Of a stretch of DNA of 64,000 nucleotides, positions 62,603 to 64,000 are shown in pieces. Every line of letters begins with the position of its first letter. The stretch's first letter is position 1. Source of the stretch: Candidatus Cloacimonadota bacterium (GTDB taxonomy: Bacteria > Cloacimonadota > Cloacimonadia > JGIOTU-2); contig JAFGDR010000009.1 of the NCBI GenBank assembly GCA_016932035.1, positions 43,316 to 107,315 of the forward strand. Direction: 5' to 3'. A program made the position numbers and the translations under genes. The notes below the pieces were generated by a model that worked only from the letters and a program-made list of their open reading frames with translations, had not been told where the DNA came from and made no database searches.

Positions 62603-63856
62603 ATGGCTGAAAAGAAAATTATGAATAGATGGCTGGCAGTTGTCGGCGCTATCATTATACAACTTTGTCTCGGTGCGATCTATGCATGGTCGGTTTTCAC
62701 AAAACCACTTGTTGATGCAGGTTGGACAAAAACACAAACCCAGGCAGTCTTTGCTGCAGGTCTTGCTCTTTTTGCTATTGTCATGGTTATTGCTGGTCGC
62801 CTTATGCCGAAATGGGGTCCTCGCAAACTTGCAATTTCAGGAGGAATCGTTCTCGGTCTCGGATATTTCCTGGCAGGTCTTGTTGGAGGAACTAACTTCT
62901 GGTTGGTATTCCTCTTTGTCGGCATTATCGGTGGATCGGGTATCGGATTGGCATATGTTGTTCCTATTGCAGTTGGCATGAGATGGTTCCCCGATAAGAA
63001 AGGATTGATCACTGGTCTTGCTGTTGCAGGATTCGGTTTTGGTGCATTACTCTGGGTTAAACTTGCTGGCACATGGGGAAATCTTATTGCGGTATATGGT
63101 TTGAGTAAAACATTCTCAATATACGGCATTGTATTTTTCCTGGCTGTTTTGGTTGGAAGTATCTGGATGAGTTTTCCTCCTAAAGATTGGAAACCAGAAG
63201 GTTGGATACCTACTGAAGCAGATAAGAAAATTGATGATCTGAAGTATCAGCTCAAAAGTGGACAGATGCTCAAAACTTCACAGTTCTACATGATATGGTT
63301 AACCTTTGTCTTTGGAGCAGGTGCCGGATTAATGGTAATTGGTAATATTAAGCTTTTTGGTATTGAAGAACTTGTTAAAGCAGGCCTATCGGAAATATCG
63401 GCAAGTGCTATAGCCGGTACAGCAATGGCGGTTTTCTATGCTCTTGCAAACGGTCTTGGCAGAATTGTCTGGGGTGCATTGAGTGACAAACTGGGACGCA
63501 AGACATCGATAGTTATTATGATGCTCACGCAAGGTATATTCGTTATTATATTTCAGTGGATCGCAGGAATTCCTGCACTTCTCTATATCGGTGCAGCATT
63601 GATCGGATTCAACTTTGGTGGTAATTTCTCATTATTCCCAACAATTACTGCTGATACGTTCGGTACAAAATATATTGGACAAAATTATGGCTGGGTATTC
63701 CTTGCTTATGGAGTGGGTGGTATCTTTGGTCCGATCCTAGCTGGCAAACTTGGAGATATGGGTAACTTCCAGCTTGCATTCATTATCTGCGGTGTGCTCT
63801 GTATCATAGCAGCAGGAATTATTTCTCGTGTTAAACCTCCAAAACAAATAGCATAA
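62603..63856 (+). CDS. OFA-family MFS transporter
   Basis: This 417-residue inner-membrane carrier has about 12 hydrophobic segments. The opening NRWLAVVGAIIIQLCLGAIYAWSVF is the hallmark of the oxalate/formate antiporter (OFA) branch of the major facilitator superfamily. MFS motif elements appear as GRLMPKWGPRKL between helices 2 and 3 and GRIVWGALSDKLGRKTS between helices 8 and 9. The YVVPIAVGMRWFPDKKGLITGLAVAGFGFGA segment is also family-typical. Members carry formate, oxalate, lactate, pyruvate or other monocarboxylates. Next to acetyl-CoA synthetase, an acetate or related carboxylate role is reasonable but unproven. AGGAGA precedes the ATG. Confidence 0.92.
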   Translation: MAEKKIMNRWLAVVGAIIIQLCLGAIYAWSVFTKPLVDAGWTKTQTQAVFAAGLALFAIVMVIAGRLMPKWGPRKLAISGGIVLGLGYFLAGLVGGTNFWLVFLFVGIIGGSGIGLAYVVPIAVGMRWFPDKKGLITGLAVAGFGFGALLWVKLAGTWGNLIAVYGLSKTFSIYGIVFFLAVLVGSIWMSFPPKDWKPEGWIPTEADKKIDDLKYQLKSGQMLKTSQFYMIWLTFVFGAGAGLMVIGNIKLFGIEELVKAGLSEISASAIAGTAMAVFYALANGLGRIVWGALSDKLGRKTSIVIMMLTQGIFVIIFQWIAGIPALLYIGAALIGFNFGGNFSLFPTITADTFGTKYIGQNYGWVFLAYGVGGIFGPILAGKLGDMGNFQLAFIICGVLCIIAAGIISRVKPPKQIA

Positions 63857-63876
63857 GATACATTATACTAAAATGT

Positions 63877-63916
63877 AAAGGTGGAATAGTTAAATAGCTG
63901 TTTCACCTTTACTTTT
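63877..63916 (+). terminator. Probable Rho-independent terminator
   Basis: AAAGGTGGAATAG (63877-63889) pairs with CTGTTTCACCTTT (63898-63910) over 13 positions, including two G-U pairs. It is followed by a short T-run (63913-63916). It lies 21 bases after the transporter stop. Confidence 0.75.
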
Positions 63917-63962
63917 AGGTAATTGACTAATTTCCGGACCAAGCTAAAAGATAGGCTTGGTT

Positions 63963-64000
63963 ATGAAAGAAAAAGTAGAAAGAGCGATTCATGGTTTTTG
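63963..64000 (+). CDS. Possible start of a gene running off the window
   Basis: An ATG at 63963 opens MKEKVERAIHGF and remains open to the edge. This resembles the first residues of NifU-domain proteins, but 12 residues cannot decide. There is only a weak ribosome site. A perfect ACCAAGC/GCTTGGT inverted repeat (63938-63961) lies immediately upstream, and a TTGACT is at 63923. Confidence 0.3.
   Translation, partial: MKEKVERAIHGF

Noticed and set aside
63938-63961. ACCAAGC/GCTTGGT inverted repeat as a terminator
   Set aside because: It has no T-tract and stands directly before a possible start codon; the transporter already has a better terminator at 63877-63916.

Overview
The window is AT-rich bacterial chromosome with tightly packed, mostly co-directional genes. 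The organism is most likely an uncultured member of the FCB superphylum, with Candidatus Cloacimonadota as the best guess. The reasons are: seven large secreted proteins ending in a Por/type IX-like C-terminal sorting domain (a PNP motif, then YNxxG, then GxYFY/GIYF, then a basic C-terminus); three FISUMP-domain genes; gingipain-type (C25) peptidases; and typical FCB gene neighbours. The assignment is inference from gene content, since no rRNA is present.

Layout. 1-3771: an envelope operon with two FtsX-type ABC permeases, a LolA-like periplasmic carrier and an outer-membrane beta-barrel. 3892-5075 (minus): asparagine synthetase AsnA with its own terminator. 5323-8882: an MsbA-like ABC exporter and a DUF885 metallohydrolase. 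9106-11310 (minus): TypA/BipA and an RRM RNA-binding protein. 11568-14032: Pgi joined directly to a FISUMP gene that has lost its 5' end. 14309-20217: a TSUP transporter, two FAD oxidoreductases, a 2-hydroxyacid dehydrogenase and RlmN, in a translationally coupled run interrupted by an inverted-repeat element. 20379-22484: two FISUMP lipoproteins. 22544-25891: a large secreted GNDxY-repeat/HEAT/TPR protein. 25963-28613: a c-di-GMP pair (GAF-HD-GYP and REC-GGDEF).

28748-52170 is a secreted-protein island: an LVIVD propeller lipoprotein, three C25 peptidases, a 15-repeat propeller-like protein and two M14 zinc carboxypeptidases, with one cytoplasmic PLP aminotransferase among them. The likely job is extracellular protein breakdown followed by amino-acid use.

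52183-56780 is a signalling block. It has a membrane histidine kinase with three PAS domains, then an essentially perfect sigma-54 promoter with two upstream palindromes. That promoter drives a receiver-like protein lacking the phospho-acceptor, an NtrC-family activator with GAFTGA, and a previously unlisted 33-residue membrane microprotein overlapping the activator's stop codon. This is the most system-like novelty in the window.

56880-58880 encodes another sorting-domain protein, broken by one in-frame TGA followed by a hairpin. 58944-64000 holds tRNA-Glu(CTC), Ndk, beta-carbonic anhydrase, acetyl-CoA synthetase and an OFA-family transporter. No CRISPR array, IS element or phage gene was seen, and no gene-free stretch exceeds 300 bases. 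The longest, 14033-14308, holds only a promoter-like element.
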